A stretch of 64,000 nucleotides of DNA, taken from NCBI GenBank assembly GCA_049115935.1, contig JAGDZK010000032.1, positions 1 to 64,000 on the forward strand. The letters run 5' to 3'. Below, piece after piece: positions 27,645 through 36,523 of the stretch. Every line of letters begins with the position of its first letter. Within the stretch, counting starts at the first letter, position 1. Source of the stretch: Bermanella sp049115935 (lineage in GTDB: Bacteria > Pseudomonadota > Gammaproteobacteria > Pseudomonadales > Oceanobacteraceae). The notes under the pieces are model-generated. The model did no database searches, was not told the origin of the DNA, and worked only from the letters and a program-made list of their open reading frames with translations. Both the position numbers and the translations under genes were made by a program.

Positions 27645-30600
27645 TGTTTCTTAAAAAATTCGTCTACGTAAATTGGGGCAATATCCCTGCTACTGAATTT
27701 GACTTTGGCCCCATCAACCTATTAAGCGGTGGTAACGGTAGCGGTAAAACCACAGCGGCCGATGCCATTCAAACTATCATGACGGCCGCCCATGATAATT
27801 TATTTAATTACAACCCAGGCCAAGACGAAGCCACGCAAAAAGGCCGTGGCAAACAAGTGCGTACTTTAGCATCTTATGTTTTGGGTTGTGATGATGGCTC
27901 ATACGCGCGCCCAGGTGGTGCCAACGGTTATTTGGCCGCAGTGTTTCATCCAACACAAGGTGAAAGTGGGCAGCCATTTACAGCGGTGATTGGTGTCAGT
28001 GCATACATCGATAAAGCCGGCAATCAAGCGGTGGCTCGCCAAAGTGACTTCTTATTAATGATTGTGGCAGGCCATGAACTCACACAAAGTGATTTTTTAT
28101 TAGAAGAAGACGGCAACAAACAAGTTGTTGCCGTAGATAAAATATTTAAACGTTTACAGAAACGTTGTGGCCAGCGTGCGGTAGAAAAATACGATACTAA
28201 AAAACAATATCTACGTCGTTTATACAGTGCGCTTCAAGGTCGTGATGATGCCATCAGTGAACGCGAAGCATTAAACGCAGCCAAAGCCTTTTCACGTTTT
28301 ATGGCCTATAAGCCAGTTAAGAGTATTAATGGATTTGTGGCCAATGAAATCCTAGAGAAAAAAGATCTAGGTGAAGCCATTCGCAGCGTGTCTGAATTAA
28401 TGAAAACCATTCACGCCATGGAATCGGATGCGCAAGGTTTAATTGAAAACATTAAAGTATTATTGGATGCAAAATCCAATAGCCAAACGTATATCGATCA
28501 ATGGATTGATTATCAAGTGGCTCACTACGTGGCAGCCAAAAGCCGCTACGTTGAAGACCAAACGGCTTACCGCGATGCTAAGAATCAGCAGCAACAATTA
28601 CGCAGCGATTTAAACCATAAACAAAACGAACGTGAAACCGCAGAGGCTCGTCGTAAACAATCCCGTGAAGAACTGGTGGGTTTAGAGGCTCGTCGTCAGG
28701 GGATTCCTGCACTAAAAGACAAAGATCATCTTGAACAGGAAATTACCGGCTTTCAAAAGCAGTTACAACAACAAGCTGTATTACTGTTAGAGCAAGACAA
28801 ACAGCTTAAATATACCTTAGATGCCACTAAAAGCATTTATAAAACGTTGCAAAATACCAGTGTTGGCGTTGAAATTCCGGCCTTAAATGAGCGCAAGTTT
28901 TTGCAGCAAGGCAAGCAAGTCATGCAATTGTCAGATGCTGATCAATTAGACTTTCCGGCCATTTTAAATAAAGACATGATTGATATGTCGCCGCTGGAAT
29001 CTCATCTTGATGAGGGCATTAAGCGTCAAGAGCAAATTAACCAATGGCGTGAACTTTGGTTTAATGCAGAGCTAACCACAGAAGGTGTGAGTTTGCGTGA
29101 TCAGTTAGCACGCCTTGCTGACCGTCGTGAGCAAAAACTGCAAGCGCAACAAAAGAAAATGCAGCAAATTCAGCAAGACATGGACCGCTTACACTCAAGC
29201 CAAGTAAGTTATCCGTATTTTGTTGAAGCTGCTTTAGATGCTATTCGCCGTGAGTGCCCACAAGCTGACCCTAAAGTACTGTGTGATTATGTTGAAGTGC
29301 TGGATCAAGATTGGCAAAACGCCATCGAAGGTTACATCGGTGGTGCTCGTTTCTCGATTATAGTAGAAGAAGATTACGAATCTGATGCCATCAGTATTGT
29401 GCGTAACATGCCAGGTGGTAACCGCGCCCGTGTGATTCAAGGGAGCAAAGCCAAACAAGATGCGGATCGTCAAAATGTCCCTCATAACTCCATTATGAAT
29501 TTAATGAAGTTTGAACACGCAACGGCAAAACATTATTTAATGGCCAGTTACGGCAGTGTTGAGCAAGCAGCCGATGCACAAGTATTACGTAAAACCCGCC
29601 GTGGTTTAACCAAACAAGGTATGGGGTCAGGGTCTTACTCTATGTATCGCTGTGATATGAGCGATACCGAATTAGTATTTGGCCAAGGTGCTCGTGAGCG
29701 TGCCTTAAGTGCAAAACAAAAAGAATTCCAGCAGTTAGCAGAACAAGCTAGCCAAGCTCAACAAAGTCAGCGCGAAGCACAAGACTTATTGTTGTCGGTA
29801 AATCAACTTCGTCATTTAACCTATGCCGATCAATTGCAACAAATGGTGAGCGTAAACCGTCAATGGCGTAATGCTGAGAAACAGTTAGATCAAATTGATT
29901 TGTCTGACTTCTCATTGCTTGAAGATGAATATCGTGAACTGGCCGAACAAGCACAAGTACTTGATCAACAGATTCAAACCTTAGACGGTGAATTAGGTCG
30001 TACCGCGCAGCAACTTAAAGAAAGCGAAAAACGCTGCGCAGTGTTAAGTGACCAACAAGAGTTCACCGCAGAAAAAGCCGACGCCAATGAAGATAACTTA
30101 CGTTCAATCAGTAAGGTATGGCCAGATTTTGATATTGAAAAATGCTTAGTGGATGCTGATGAAGAAGCGGCACGCACCACAGCAGAGATTGCACAAAATC
30201 AACAACAAGCCATATTAAGCGAACTTAACAGTCGTGCTCAAAGCTTGGATCGAGCCATTAATGATCATAATCAACGTTGCCAAACCGTGGATTCCATTGT
30301 GTATGTACCGGATTATGGTGATGAACACAGTGCGGTATTCTTCCAAGGTATTTGTGATGTTCAGCGCGAGATTGATCGCATTCATAATCGCTTAAAAAAT
30401 AATATTTTGGTTGAGAAACAAGATAAGTTATCCAGCTTAAAAGACAGTTTTGATAACGCGTTTGTAACCAACTTATGTCATGCCATTTACCAAGCCATTA
30501 GTGAAGGTAAGCGTACATTAGAAGAAATGAACAACGAACTGCGACACCATAAATTTGGTACCGATAAAGAATGTTATTGGTTTGACTGGGAGTGGGTGCC

Positions 30601-31279
30601 AGAGTTTAAAGATTACTGGAATTTCTTCGAAGAGGTCATTAAAAACCCATCCATTGGTGAAGGCCAAACCTTGTTCGAAGTTGAGCTAAGCGCCAAAAGT
30701 GCCAAAGTTCGCAGTCAATTAATGGAAATGCTATTAAGTGACGACGAACAAAAAGCTATGCGTGAATTAGAGCGTTTATCGGATTACCGTAACTACCGCA
30801 GTTATGAAATTTATAAACAACCTGAAGGCAAAGAGCCAATTGCGCTGTCACAGTACGGTACGGGTTCGGGTGGTCAATTAGAAACCCCTGCTTATATTAT
30901 TCGAAGTGCTGCCATAACCTCGGCGTTCCGTTTTAATAAAGGCGATACCCATTTACGCATGGTATTAGTAGATGAAGCCTTCAGTAAAATGGATGAAACC
31001 CGTTCTAAAGAAGTTATCAACTATCTAACTGAGAGCTTAGGTTTGCAGTTGTTATTCATTATGCCGACCAGTAAATCTGGTCCGTTTATGGATTTGATTT
31101 CAAACCAATACGTATTTAGCAAAGTGCCATTAGCGGCAGGTAAGCGTGGCGAACTGAATACCCGTGTATTAGTTGATAGGCAACAATGTAATAAAGAAAA
31201 AATTCAAGAGTTGTGGGCACACCATCGACAAGTGGTGCGTCAGCAAGCGGAATTGGACTTTATGGAAGAATTTGCTTAA
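27644..31279 (+). CDS. mksB: MksB / JetC-like SMC ATPase
   Basis: A 1,211-residue SMC/MukB-like ATPase. Walker A is GGNGSGKTT at residues 29-37. Two long coiled-coil arms flank a hinge-like region (about 520-640). The C-terminal head has the signature segment QYGTGSGGQLETPAYIIRSA and Walker B MVLVDEAFSKMDETRS, the DEAFSKMD form typical of MksB/JetC. With mksF and mksE it would form a loop-extruding complex acting in chromosome organisation or, with a nuclease, in plasmid defence (Wadjet). No JetD/MksG Toprim nuclease gene follows; REP-like palindromes and a convergent NADAR gene do. AGGAG is eight bases before the ATG. Confidence 0.9.
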   Translation: MFLKKFVYVNWGNIPATEFDFGPINLLSGGNGSGKTTAADAIQTIMTAAHDNLFNYNPGQDEATQKGRGKQVRTLASYVLGCDDGSYARPGGANGYLAAVFHPTQGESGQPFTAVIGVSAYIDKAGNQAVARQSDFLLMIVAGHELTQSDFLLEEDGNKQVVAVDKIFKRLQKRCGQRAVEKYDTKKQYLRRLYSALQGRDDAISEREALNAAKAFSRFMAYKPVKSINGFVANEILEKKDLGEAIRSVSELMKTIHAMESDAQGLIENIKVLLDAKSNSQTYIDQWIDYQVAHYVAAKSRYVEDQTAYRDAKNQQQQLRSDLNHKQNERETAEARRKQSREELVGLEARRQGIPALKDKDHLEQEITGFQKQLQQQAVLLLEQDKQLKYTLDATKSIYKTLQNTSVGVEIPALNERKFLQQGKQVMQLSDADQLDFPAILNKDMIDMSPLESHLDEGIKRQEQINQWRELWFNAELTTEGVSLRDQLARLADRREQKLQAQQKKMQQIQQDMDRLHSSQVSYPYFVEAALDAIRRECPQADPKVLCDYVEVLDQDWQNAIEGYIGGARFSIIVEEDYESDAISIVRNMPGGNRARVIQGSKAKQDADRQNVPHNSIMNLMKFEHATAKHYLMASYGSVEQAADAQVLRKTRRGLTKQGMGSGSYSMYRCDMSDTELVFGQGARERALSAKQKEFQQLAEQASQAQQSQREAQDLLLSVNQLRHLTYADQLQQMVSVNRQWRNAEKQLDQIDLSDFSLLEDEYRELAEQAQVLDQQIQTLDGELGRTAQQLKESEKRCAVLSDQQEFTAEKADANEDNLRSISKVWPDFDIEKCLVDADEEAARTTAEIAQNQQQAILSELNSRAQSLDRAINDHNQRCQTVDSIVYVPDYGDEHSAVFFQGICDVQREIDRIHNRLKNNILVEKQDKLSSLKDSFDNAFVTNLCHAIYQAISEGKRTLEEMNNELRHHKFGTDKECYWFDWEWVPEFKDYWNFFEEVIKNPSIGEGQTLFEVELSAKSAKVRSQLMEMLLSDDEQKAMRELERLSDYRNYRSYEIYKQPEGKEPIALSQYGTGSGGQLETPAYIIRSAAITSAFRFNKGDTHLRMVLVDEAFSKMDETRSKEVINYLTESLGLQLLFIMPTSKSGPFMDLISNQYVFSKVPLAAGKRGELNTRVLVDRQQCNKEKIQELWAHHRQVVRQQAELDFMEEFA

Positions 31280-31305
31280 TTCGTTTTAGTTTTTGCTGTT
31301 ATTGA

Positions 31306-31366
31306 TCGGGCGCGGGGCACCCTCCTACAATTTTATAGACAACCTGTAGGAGGGTGCCGCGCCCGA
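31306..31366. repeat. REP-like inverted repeat after mksB
   Basis: Arms 31306-31329 and 31345-31366 pair over 22 bases with a two-base bulge (TGTAGGAGGGTGCCGCGCCC on the right arm) around a 15-base loop. There is no T run, so it is more likely a repetitive extragenic palindrome that also ends transcription than a simple terminator. Confidence 0.75.
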
Positions 31367-31377
31367 TAACAATTAAC

Positions 31378-31394
31378 GTCGGATAGTACCCGAC
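31378..31394. repeat. Second REP-like palindrome
   Basis: GTCGGATAGTACCCGAC contains a five-base stem and is followed by CTACAA. It belongs to the same style of GTAGGTCGGG-type repeats found in many gammaproteobacteria. Confidence 0.5.
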
Positions 31395-31494
31395 CTACAA
31401 ATTGGAAAAAATGTACGAACTCGCACCCGCGAGTGAATAAGAGTGTCGATTTTCAAGGTTTGAACGTTACGAATTATGTAAGCTTAAAGGTGGT

Positions 31495-31534
31495 GATGGG
31501 TTACGCTGTTCGTTGCACTCGCAGCTAACCCATC
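31495..31534. repeat. Third REP-like palindrome
   Basis: GATGGGTTACGCTG (31495-31508) pairs with CAGCTAACCCATC (31522-31534) with one bulged base and is followed by CTACTT. This is the familiar GGGTTACGC/GCTAACCC repeat form dispersed in many bacterial genomes. Confidence 0.65.
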
Positions 31535-31547
31535 CTACTTTAAATTT

Positions 31548-32024
31548 TCAAACAACCTGTTCTTGTTTTAACTTCTCTCGCACATTCATCATCACCTTGC
31601 CGTAGGTATTCTCAGCACGGCGATCACGACCACAGCCCCAAAAATAATCATAGGCACTGTTTTCAACTAATTTAAAATCCTCTGTGGATAATAGCTTTTC
31701 GGCTACCTCTGGGTGAGTTTTACATTTGGTATAAACGGCGCGGGTCATGAGTACTTGGCGACGTTTTTTCCAATCTTTTTTCTTTTGCAAGAAGCGCCAC
31801 TTGGTCGCGGCTATGGCCGCTTTTGCATTGGGTTGTGCTCGAATTTTTTCTTGTAGGTTTTTATTATCAAACAACATGGCTTGATAGTAGTGTTCAGCGG
31901 TTGACCACTCTTTACCATCAAGGGTAAACGGGTGATGGGATGCACTGCCCAGTAATTCTTGTTCGTCGTGACGTGAGAAAAATATATCGTTGACGTTTTC
32001 TTCAGGAAATAAACCCGCGGTCAT
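31548..32024 (-). CDS. NADAR-domain protein, second copy
   Basis: A 158-residue NADAR-fold protein. It has EWSTAEHYYQAMLF (active-site Glu44 in EHY), the internal basic helix WKKRRQVLMTRAVY and the glycine-rich end WGCGRDRRAENTYGKVMMNVRE. Its N-terminus (LLGSASHHPFTLDGKEW) differs from the LSNFY-type start of the other copy, so the two are not a recent duplication. The expected activity is N-glycosidic cleavage of riboflavin intermediates or of ADP-ribosylated guanosine; which one is not visible. It is convergent with the mksFEB operon and not in an operon itself. Confidence 0.88.
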   Translation of the reverse strand: MTAGLFPEENVNDIFFSRHDEQELLGSASHHPFTLDGKEWSTAEHYYQAMLFDNKNLQEKIRAQPNAKAAIAATKWRFLQKKKDWKKRRQVLMTRAVYTKCKTHPEVAEKLLSTEDFKLVENSAYDYFWGCGRDRRAENTYGKVMMNVREKLKQEQVV

Positions 32025-32226
32025 AAGGCAGTCCAGTTAATGGTTGGCGCTAATAAAGAGTCGTGTGTTCATGGTATGGCGCAAATGAGGGTAATGCAAT
32101 TCATAAGCTGTTGTGTACCTATTTTTGTGTTTTATAGGTTACTCAATATCAGTTTTACTGGGATAAAGCTGTTGCTGTGATTCATGTTTTGCTAGTCTGA
32201 AATGATAAAACCTATATGGCACGAAC

Positions 32227-33456
32227 ATGGATATATTGGAAAACTGTGACACATTAGAAGACGCTCAACCTGGATTATCGGAATTTGCGCAAGAGTTGCG
32301 AATTGTGTATGACGAAGCCAGCCAGTTTTGCAGCTTTGATGATGTGGGCGCTGTGGTTGATAGCGCTTCTTTTTTTCAGAATCTATTGGATCTGATTCAC
32401 TCAGGCTTTAGTAATTTAGCGATTAATTATGAGCTATTGCTCACCGGTGAAATAGGTGCGATTTTTGTCGTAGCGCTAATCCCTTTGTTACTGGGTATCT
32501 TTTTAGAAGTTACATTACTCGTCAGCCATAATCGCAAAGAATTTCAGCAAGAAAAACGTCAACAAGCTAAGTTGAAACGTACACATGGCACAATGCTGGC
32601 AAAAGCGGTGGCCATTGAGGCAAAAAAATCAGGCTGGTTTTATCGCTCTTTTACTTATATTGCTTTTAGTGTGCAGTTTATTTTAGTGATGTTATTTTTT
32701 GTCACCGCACCTGAATACGACAGAGATGTATGGTGTGATGAGCACAAAACACAATATGCCATTTTAAAAACGGGCTTAGAGACCGAGCGTCTGCAGCACA
32801 GTCAGCGCCGAGCTAATTGTGAAATCCGCCAAGCGGTAGTGGCTATTAACCAATCGGTGGATACCCTTGGTGATTTGTTTTCTAAAGAAAACAATACAAC
32901 CTTAGCGCGACTTAAAAAGGTCAGCCGCTCTGTCAACGACTCCATAGAAAAATTAGACAGTACCAAGCAAACCATTGATGGTTTTCAGGAGGCGTTACAA
33001 AGCGCCAATAACAATACCAAAAGCGTCATTGATACTTTAAACATCATGCAAGATATCGCCTACCAGCTTGGTTTACCTCTCGCACAATCGCATAGCCAAC
33101 CAGTAACGCTTGCTAATGGGCCCGTGATACCAACACAAACCACTAAAACCTTGCCCACCATGTTGCAAGAATTAGAAAGCCGTATTGATCAAAAACCTGA
33201 AAAATCTTGGTATGAGTCTCAATTTGCCAGTAAGCAGCAATGGCAATCTTGGGCACAAGAGCAACAAGTTAAAACCCAGCAGTTAGAGCAATTATTAAAG
33301 CAGCAAGCAGACGTGATTGAAGAGATTAAGCGCCAGCAAAATAAACAGATGTCAGAGCCTATGATTCAGGACATTGCCGACAAGGTGGTGCAAAGCCTGA
33401 CAAAGCAGCCGTTATTTCCGTTGATGATGAATCCACAGCCCAATAATAAACCTTAA
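32227..33456 (+). CDS. Two-helix membrane protein with long coiled coil, unknown
   Basis: A 409-residue protein I do not recognise. Two membrane helices lie at about residues 72-98 and 138-160, separated by a very basic 40-residue loop that should be cytoplasmic. After the second helix comes a cysteine pair region (DVWCDEHKT, RRANCEIRQ) and then helical, coiled-coil-like sequence rich in Gln, Asn and Ser up to the end, interrupted by a Pro/Thr-rich linker near 285-310. By the positive-inside rule the C-terminal coiled coil should be periplasmic. Neighbours give no functional clue. Confidence 0.6.
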   Translation: MDILENCDTLEDAQPGLSEFAQELRIVYDEASQFCSFDDVGAVVDSASFFQNLLDLIHSGFSNLAINYELLLTGEIGAIFVVALIPLLLGIFLEVTLLVSHNRKEFQQEKRQQAKLKRTHGTMLAKAVAIEAKKSGWFYRSFTYIAFSVQFILVMLFFVTAPEYDRDVWCDEHKTQYAILKTGLETERLQHSQRRANCEIRQAVVAINQSVDTLGDLFSKENNTTLARLKKVSRSVNDSIEKLDSTKQTIDGFQEALQSANNNTKSVIDTLNIMQDIAYQLGLPLAQSHSQPVTLANGPVIPTQTTKTLPTMLQELESRIDQKPEKSWYESQFASKQQWQSWAQEQQVKTQQLEQLLKQQADVIEEIKRQQNKQMSEPMIQDIADKVVQSLTKQPLFPLMMNPQPNNKP

Positions 33457-33492
33457 CTTACGTCTGGTTGTTATTGGACTAAAATAAAAAAA

Positions 33493-33511
33493 GGCACACC
33501 AAAGGTGTGCC
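33493..33511 (-). terminator. Hairpin with a T run only on the minus strand
   Basis: GGCACACC-AAA-GGTGTGCC is a perfect stem. It is preceded by an A run, so it reads as a terminator only for leftward transcription, yet both flanking genes are rightward. Confidence 0.45.
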
Positions 33512-33541
33512 AAACAAGGAGCCATTTCAAAAGGAAAGACC

Positions 33542-33883
33542 ATGAAAAGTCTAGTCATGTTATTGATGCTGCTTATCTCAATAAGTTCCTTGGGGCGCGG
33601 TTTAGATTACAGTTTATTTCAATATCCGGTGGATGATGCCAAGCAAAGCGCAGCAAGTGCTTACCCTACCTTTGTGGCTTATATCTTTGGTGATAACAAA
33701 GAACGCCGTATTCCGGGGCTGCAAGAGAAGCACTTAGCGATTATTAAACAAAAATACCGCATTAAGGTGTTAAACGAATTTCGCTTGTATGAGCAGTCTG
33801 AGATGGGGATTGACGAAAAAATCCTACTTGAGCGTTATTGCACCCGTTATAACCGCCAATTGGTGCATTCTCTTGGTTTATGA
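33542..33883 (+). CDS. Small exported protein, unknown
   Basis: A 113-residue protein with a likely signal peptide (MKSLVMLLMLLISISSLGRG). The mature part of about 93 residues is hydrophilic, contains YPTFVAYIFGDNKERRIPGL and one cysteine, and ends in HSLGL. AAGGAAAG precedes the ATG. I recognise no family. It probably acts in the periplasm. Confidence 0.6.
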   Translation: MKSLVMLLMLLISISSLGRGLDYSLFQYPVDDAKQSAASAYPTFVAYIFGDNKERRIPGLQEKHLAIIKQKYRIKVLNEFRLYEQSEMGIDEKILLERYCTRYNRQLVHSLGL

Positions 33884-33916
33884 CATGCTACAACCCTAGC
33901 CTCATAGGATGTTGTT

Positions 33917-34180
33917 ATGCAGTGTAATCCTGGTTGTGGTGCTTGCTGCATTGCGCCGTCCATATCCAGTGCCATTCCCGGCATGCCTGACGGTAAGCCT
34001 GAAGGGGTGCGCTGTATTCAATTAAATGACGACAATCTATGTAAAATCTTTGGTCAGCCTGAGCGTCCCAAGGTATGTGAGCAGTTCACCGCTGAAATTG
34101 ATATTTGTGGCCATTCCGCTCAGCAAGCCATGGATAACCTCATTGAGCTGGTTAACATGACTCAAACACAAGTGAAGTAA
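33917..34180 (+). CDS. YkgJ family cysteine-cluster protein
   Basis: An 87-residue protein with the cysteine pattern of the YkgJ / Fe-S oxidoreductase-like CxxCxxCC family: CNPGCGACC at the N-terminus, then C-x-L at about residue 35, LCKIFG, KVCEQF and DICG. The cysteines probably bind zinc or an iron-sulfur cluster. The function is unproven. The next gene starts after one base, so they form an operon. Confidence 0.85.
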   Translation: MQCNPGCGACCIAPSISSAIPGMPDGKPEGVRCIQLNDDNLCKIFGQPERPKVCEQFTAEIDICGHSAQQAMDNLIELVNMTQTQVK

Positions 34181-34181
34181 T

Positions 34182-34505
34182 ATGTATCGAATTAACGTTT
34201 ATGTCCCTCTTGAACATGCCCAAAGCGTTAAATTGGCTATGTTTGCAGCCGGTGCTGGTCGTATTGGCTTATATGAACATTGCTGCTGGCAAACACTAGG
34301 CACGGGGCAGTTTAAACCATTAGCAGGCAGCCAAGCATTTATTGGTGACGTGGGTAAATTAGAAACGGTTGATGAGCTAAAGCTTGAGATGGTGTGTGAC
34401 GATCAATTTATCAAACAAGCGTTAGCTGCCATGAAGCAGGCTCACCCTTATGAAGAACCCGCTTATGATGTGTATAAGGCGTTAACGCTGGATGAGTTTA
34501 GTTAG
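34182..34505 (+). CDS. YqfO/NIF3-like C-terminal-domain protein
   Basis: A 107-residue stand-alone form of the CutA-like ferredoxin-fold domain found inserted in NIF3/YqfO proteins. RINVYVPLEHAQSVKLAMFA, GAGRIGLYEHCCWQT, GQFKPLAG and AHPYEEPAYDVY are the characteristic segments. The biochemical role is unknown; a metal- or ligand-binding regulatory role is usual speculation. It starts one base after the YkgJ-like gene, and its end overlaps the convergent Nudix gene by eight bases. Confidence 0.88.
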   Translation: MYRINVYVPLEHAQSVKLAMFAAGAGRIGLYEHCCWQTLGTGQFKPLAGSQAFIGDVGKLETVDELKLEMVCDDQFIKQALAAMKQAHPYEEPAYDVYKALTLDEFS

Positions 34506-35058
34506 GCTCTTTTTTTAAGCGATCTTCAAAATGAATGTCGAGTACTCGGGTTTGTATTGAGTTGGCGGTTAAATCTTCTAAATAAAATTTCAGCGTTTTC
34601 TTAACGGTAGGAAACGCAATCTCATCCCAAGGAATATCATCAAAGCTGAATAGTTTTACTTCTAAACTTTCACTGGTGCTCGTTGCATGTTCAGGTCCTG
34701 CCATTTGAGCTAAAAAGAAAATATGCACTTGTGATATATGGGGCACACTGATGGCGCTTAATAATTGGCCACAAGTAATATCAATGCCGGCTTCTTCTAA
34801 GGTTTCCCGTGCGGCCCCTTGTTCTAAGGTTTCCCCTTTCTCCATAAAGCCAGCTGGCAGTGTCCAATAGCCTTTGCGCGGCTCGATGGCTCGCTTACAT
34901 AACAAGACCTGACCTTCATACACTGGCAGCGTGCCCGCAATAATGCGCGGATTAACATAGTGAATAGTGCCGCAATGATCACAAACGGCGCGTTCGCGAT
35001 TATCCCCAGCTGGGATCAGATAACTAACAGGGTGAGCGCATTCACTGCAATACTTCAT
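34498..35058 (-). CDS. Nudix hydrolase with N-terminal zinc ribbon
   Basis: A 186-residue Nudix hydrolase. An N-terminal zinc ribbon is formed by YCSEC and VCDHC pairs. The Nudix box GFMEKGETLEQGAARETLEE (continuing AGI) matches GX5EX7REUXEEXGU. This arrangement resembles the NADH pyrophosphatase NudC relatives, but the protein is shorter, so the substrate is a nucleoside diphosphate derivative of unknown kind. I use ATG 35058; an in-frame TTG at 35070 is the only upstream alternative. Its 3' end overlaps the convergent gene. Confidence 0.9.
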   Translation of the reverse strand: MKYCSECAHPVSYLIPAGDNRERAVCDHCGTIHYVNPRIIAGTLPVYEGQVLLCKRAIEPRKGYWTLPAGFMEKGETLEQGAARETLEEAGIDITCGQLLSAISVPHISQVHIFFLAQMAGPEHATSTSESLEVKLFSFDDIPWDEIAFPTVKKTLKFYLEDLTANSIQTRVLDIHFEDRLKKEPN

Positions 35059-35182
35059 GGATGTATCCAAGACCGTTTAAGGCACACAGTATAACGGTGA
35101 ATTCTGGCTCAAGGCAAAGATTGCCCTGTTCATAGGGAGGTATAAAGCAGCCGGATCTTGACTGCTTCATACTAAAAAGCGG

Positions 35183-35524
35183 TTAAACTTCTGATGGAAA
35201 GTTAAGAATCTTAGCCGGCTGGCTTTGCGTCTCAGGCAAGGGTTTTTCGCCCGTGTGGCCATCAATATAGGTTTTGAGATCTTGCAGTGAATTGTGCATC
35301 ATGCGGCTAATTTCAAGACAGGCCTGCATGGGGTTTTTGCTCACTAAACGTTGGCCGTCAATTTGAAACTGTAGGCCGTGCAAGCGTTGACGGTAATCTT
35401 CAGGGGCGGCATTAATTGCGTCACGCACCATCTCTAAGCGCAGTTGTTCTAGTGCATCAGGGTTGTTCTTGGCCATGTCTAACATGCGCTCAAAACTAGG
35501 TAATGGCTTTTGCATAAAATGCAT
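35183..35524 (-). CDS. DUF3135 family protein
   Basis: A 113-residue soluble helical protein. PLPSFERMLDMAKNNPDALE and the segment RLHGLQFQIDGQRLVSKNPM are typical of DUF3135. No function is known. The start may be ATG 35524 or ATG 35515; the family usually begins close to the PLPSF motif, so the shorter form is possible. It appears monocistronic. Confidence 0.8.
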   Translation of the reverse strand: MHFMQKPLPSFERMLDMAKNNPDALEQLRLEMVRDAINAAPEDYRQRLHGLQFQIDGQRLVSKNPMQACLEISRMMHNSLQDLKTYIDGHTGEKPLPETQSQPAKILNFPSEV

Positions 35525-35877
35525 CTCAAATGGGTTTTATCAATGTGAGTAGTTTACCAATCAAAGGGGGGCGTCATAAGCTTGTCACGTTGCCTTCTTC
35601 GTGCTTGCAAGGACGGTTCTTTGACGGAGAATAGAATGCCAAAACTGGATAAATTCTAAAAATGGTCTTTAATATCAATAGCTTATAAAAAACTCATTCT
35701 GGATAAGTTCGGCTTTCCAGCGAATAAAGGCATAGATAGGACTACTAGTTAGGAATAAATCTTATAAGCTAATTTTAATTAAATGTGATGCAGCGCCCTT
35801 TTGCTGACAGTGTTACATTAGTTAACTGCATCAAAAATAAAAAATGGTTAAAATGCGCGCAGTAATTGAGGTCGCCA
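35525..35877. other. Gene-free divergent gap
   Basis: About 350 AT-rich bases between the leftward DUF3135 gene and the rightward Nudix gene. It must hold promoters for both. TTGCTG near 35801 and TTAAAAT near 35849 are promoter-like but badly spaced. No RNA gene or repeat was recognised. Confidence 0.35.
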
Positions 35878-36468
35878 ATGGCTTTAGATCGATTAATTAA
35901 TAAAGTAAAAGCCCACGAGCCCAGAGTATTAGGTGAGAGTCAGTTAGCTCAAGCAGGCGTATTGATAGCGATTACCGATGAGCCGGAACCAAGGGTTATA
36001 TTAACCCTTCGCTCAAGCCATATGCCGACCCATAAGGGGGAGGTGGCGTTTCCTGGTGGCAAGCGTGAAGACAGTGATGTGGATATCATTGCCACTGCCT
36101 TGCGTGAAGCCCATGAAGAAATTCACTTGGACCCAAACCATGTGGAGGTCATCGGCACACTGGATCAAGTGGTATCTAGATACGGTTTTTTAGTGACACC
36201 TGTTTTAGCCATTGTGCCAAGCAATGTGCCTTTAAGTAGTGATTCCGATGAAATAGACGCTTTATTTCATGTGCCTCTTAGATTTTTCTTAGAAGGTGAG
36301 CCTGATCAAATAGATCAATTTGGTAGCTTCAGAGGGCCGCGCTGGTATTTTGAGGACTACACCATCTGGGGCTTAACCGCGGTGATGCTGGCAGAGATGT
36401 TTAATCAATTTTTTGATACAGAGTTTGAGCTAATCCTAGGATCCCTTGATGGCCTAATGGAAAAATAA
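35878..36468 (+). CDS. CoA pyrophosphatase (Nudix hydrolase, NudL/YeaB-type)
   Basis: A 196-residue Nudix hydrolase of the CoA-pyrophosphatase group (NUDT7/NudL). It contains LTLRSSHMPTHKGEVAFPGG, the family's signature immediately before the Nudix box GKREDSDVDIIATALREAHE followed by EI. Expected reaction: CoA or its derivatives to 3',5'-ADP and phosphopantetheine. ATG 35878 is chosen because GAGG at 35868-35871 lies six bases upstream. It is followed by a gamma-carbonic anhydrase gene. Confidence 0.9.
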   Translation: MALDRLINKVKAHEPRVLGESQLAQAGVLIAITDEPEPRVILTLRSSHMPTHKGEVAFPGGKREDSDVDIIATALREAHEEIHLDPNHVEVIGTLDQVVSRYGFLVTPVLAIVPSNVPLSSDSDEIDALFHVPLRFFLEGEPDQIDQFGSFRGPRWYFEDYTIWGLTAVMLAEMFNQFFDTEFELILGSLDGLMEK

Positions 36469-36523
36469 CCAAGACTTGAGCATTAAATCTCAAGCTTAAC
36501 CAATAAAAATAAATAGGTTTTTT

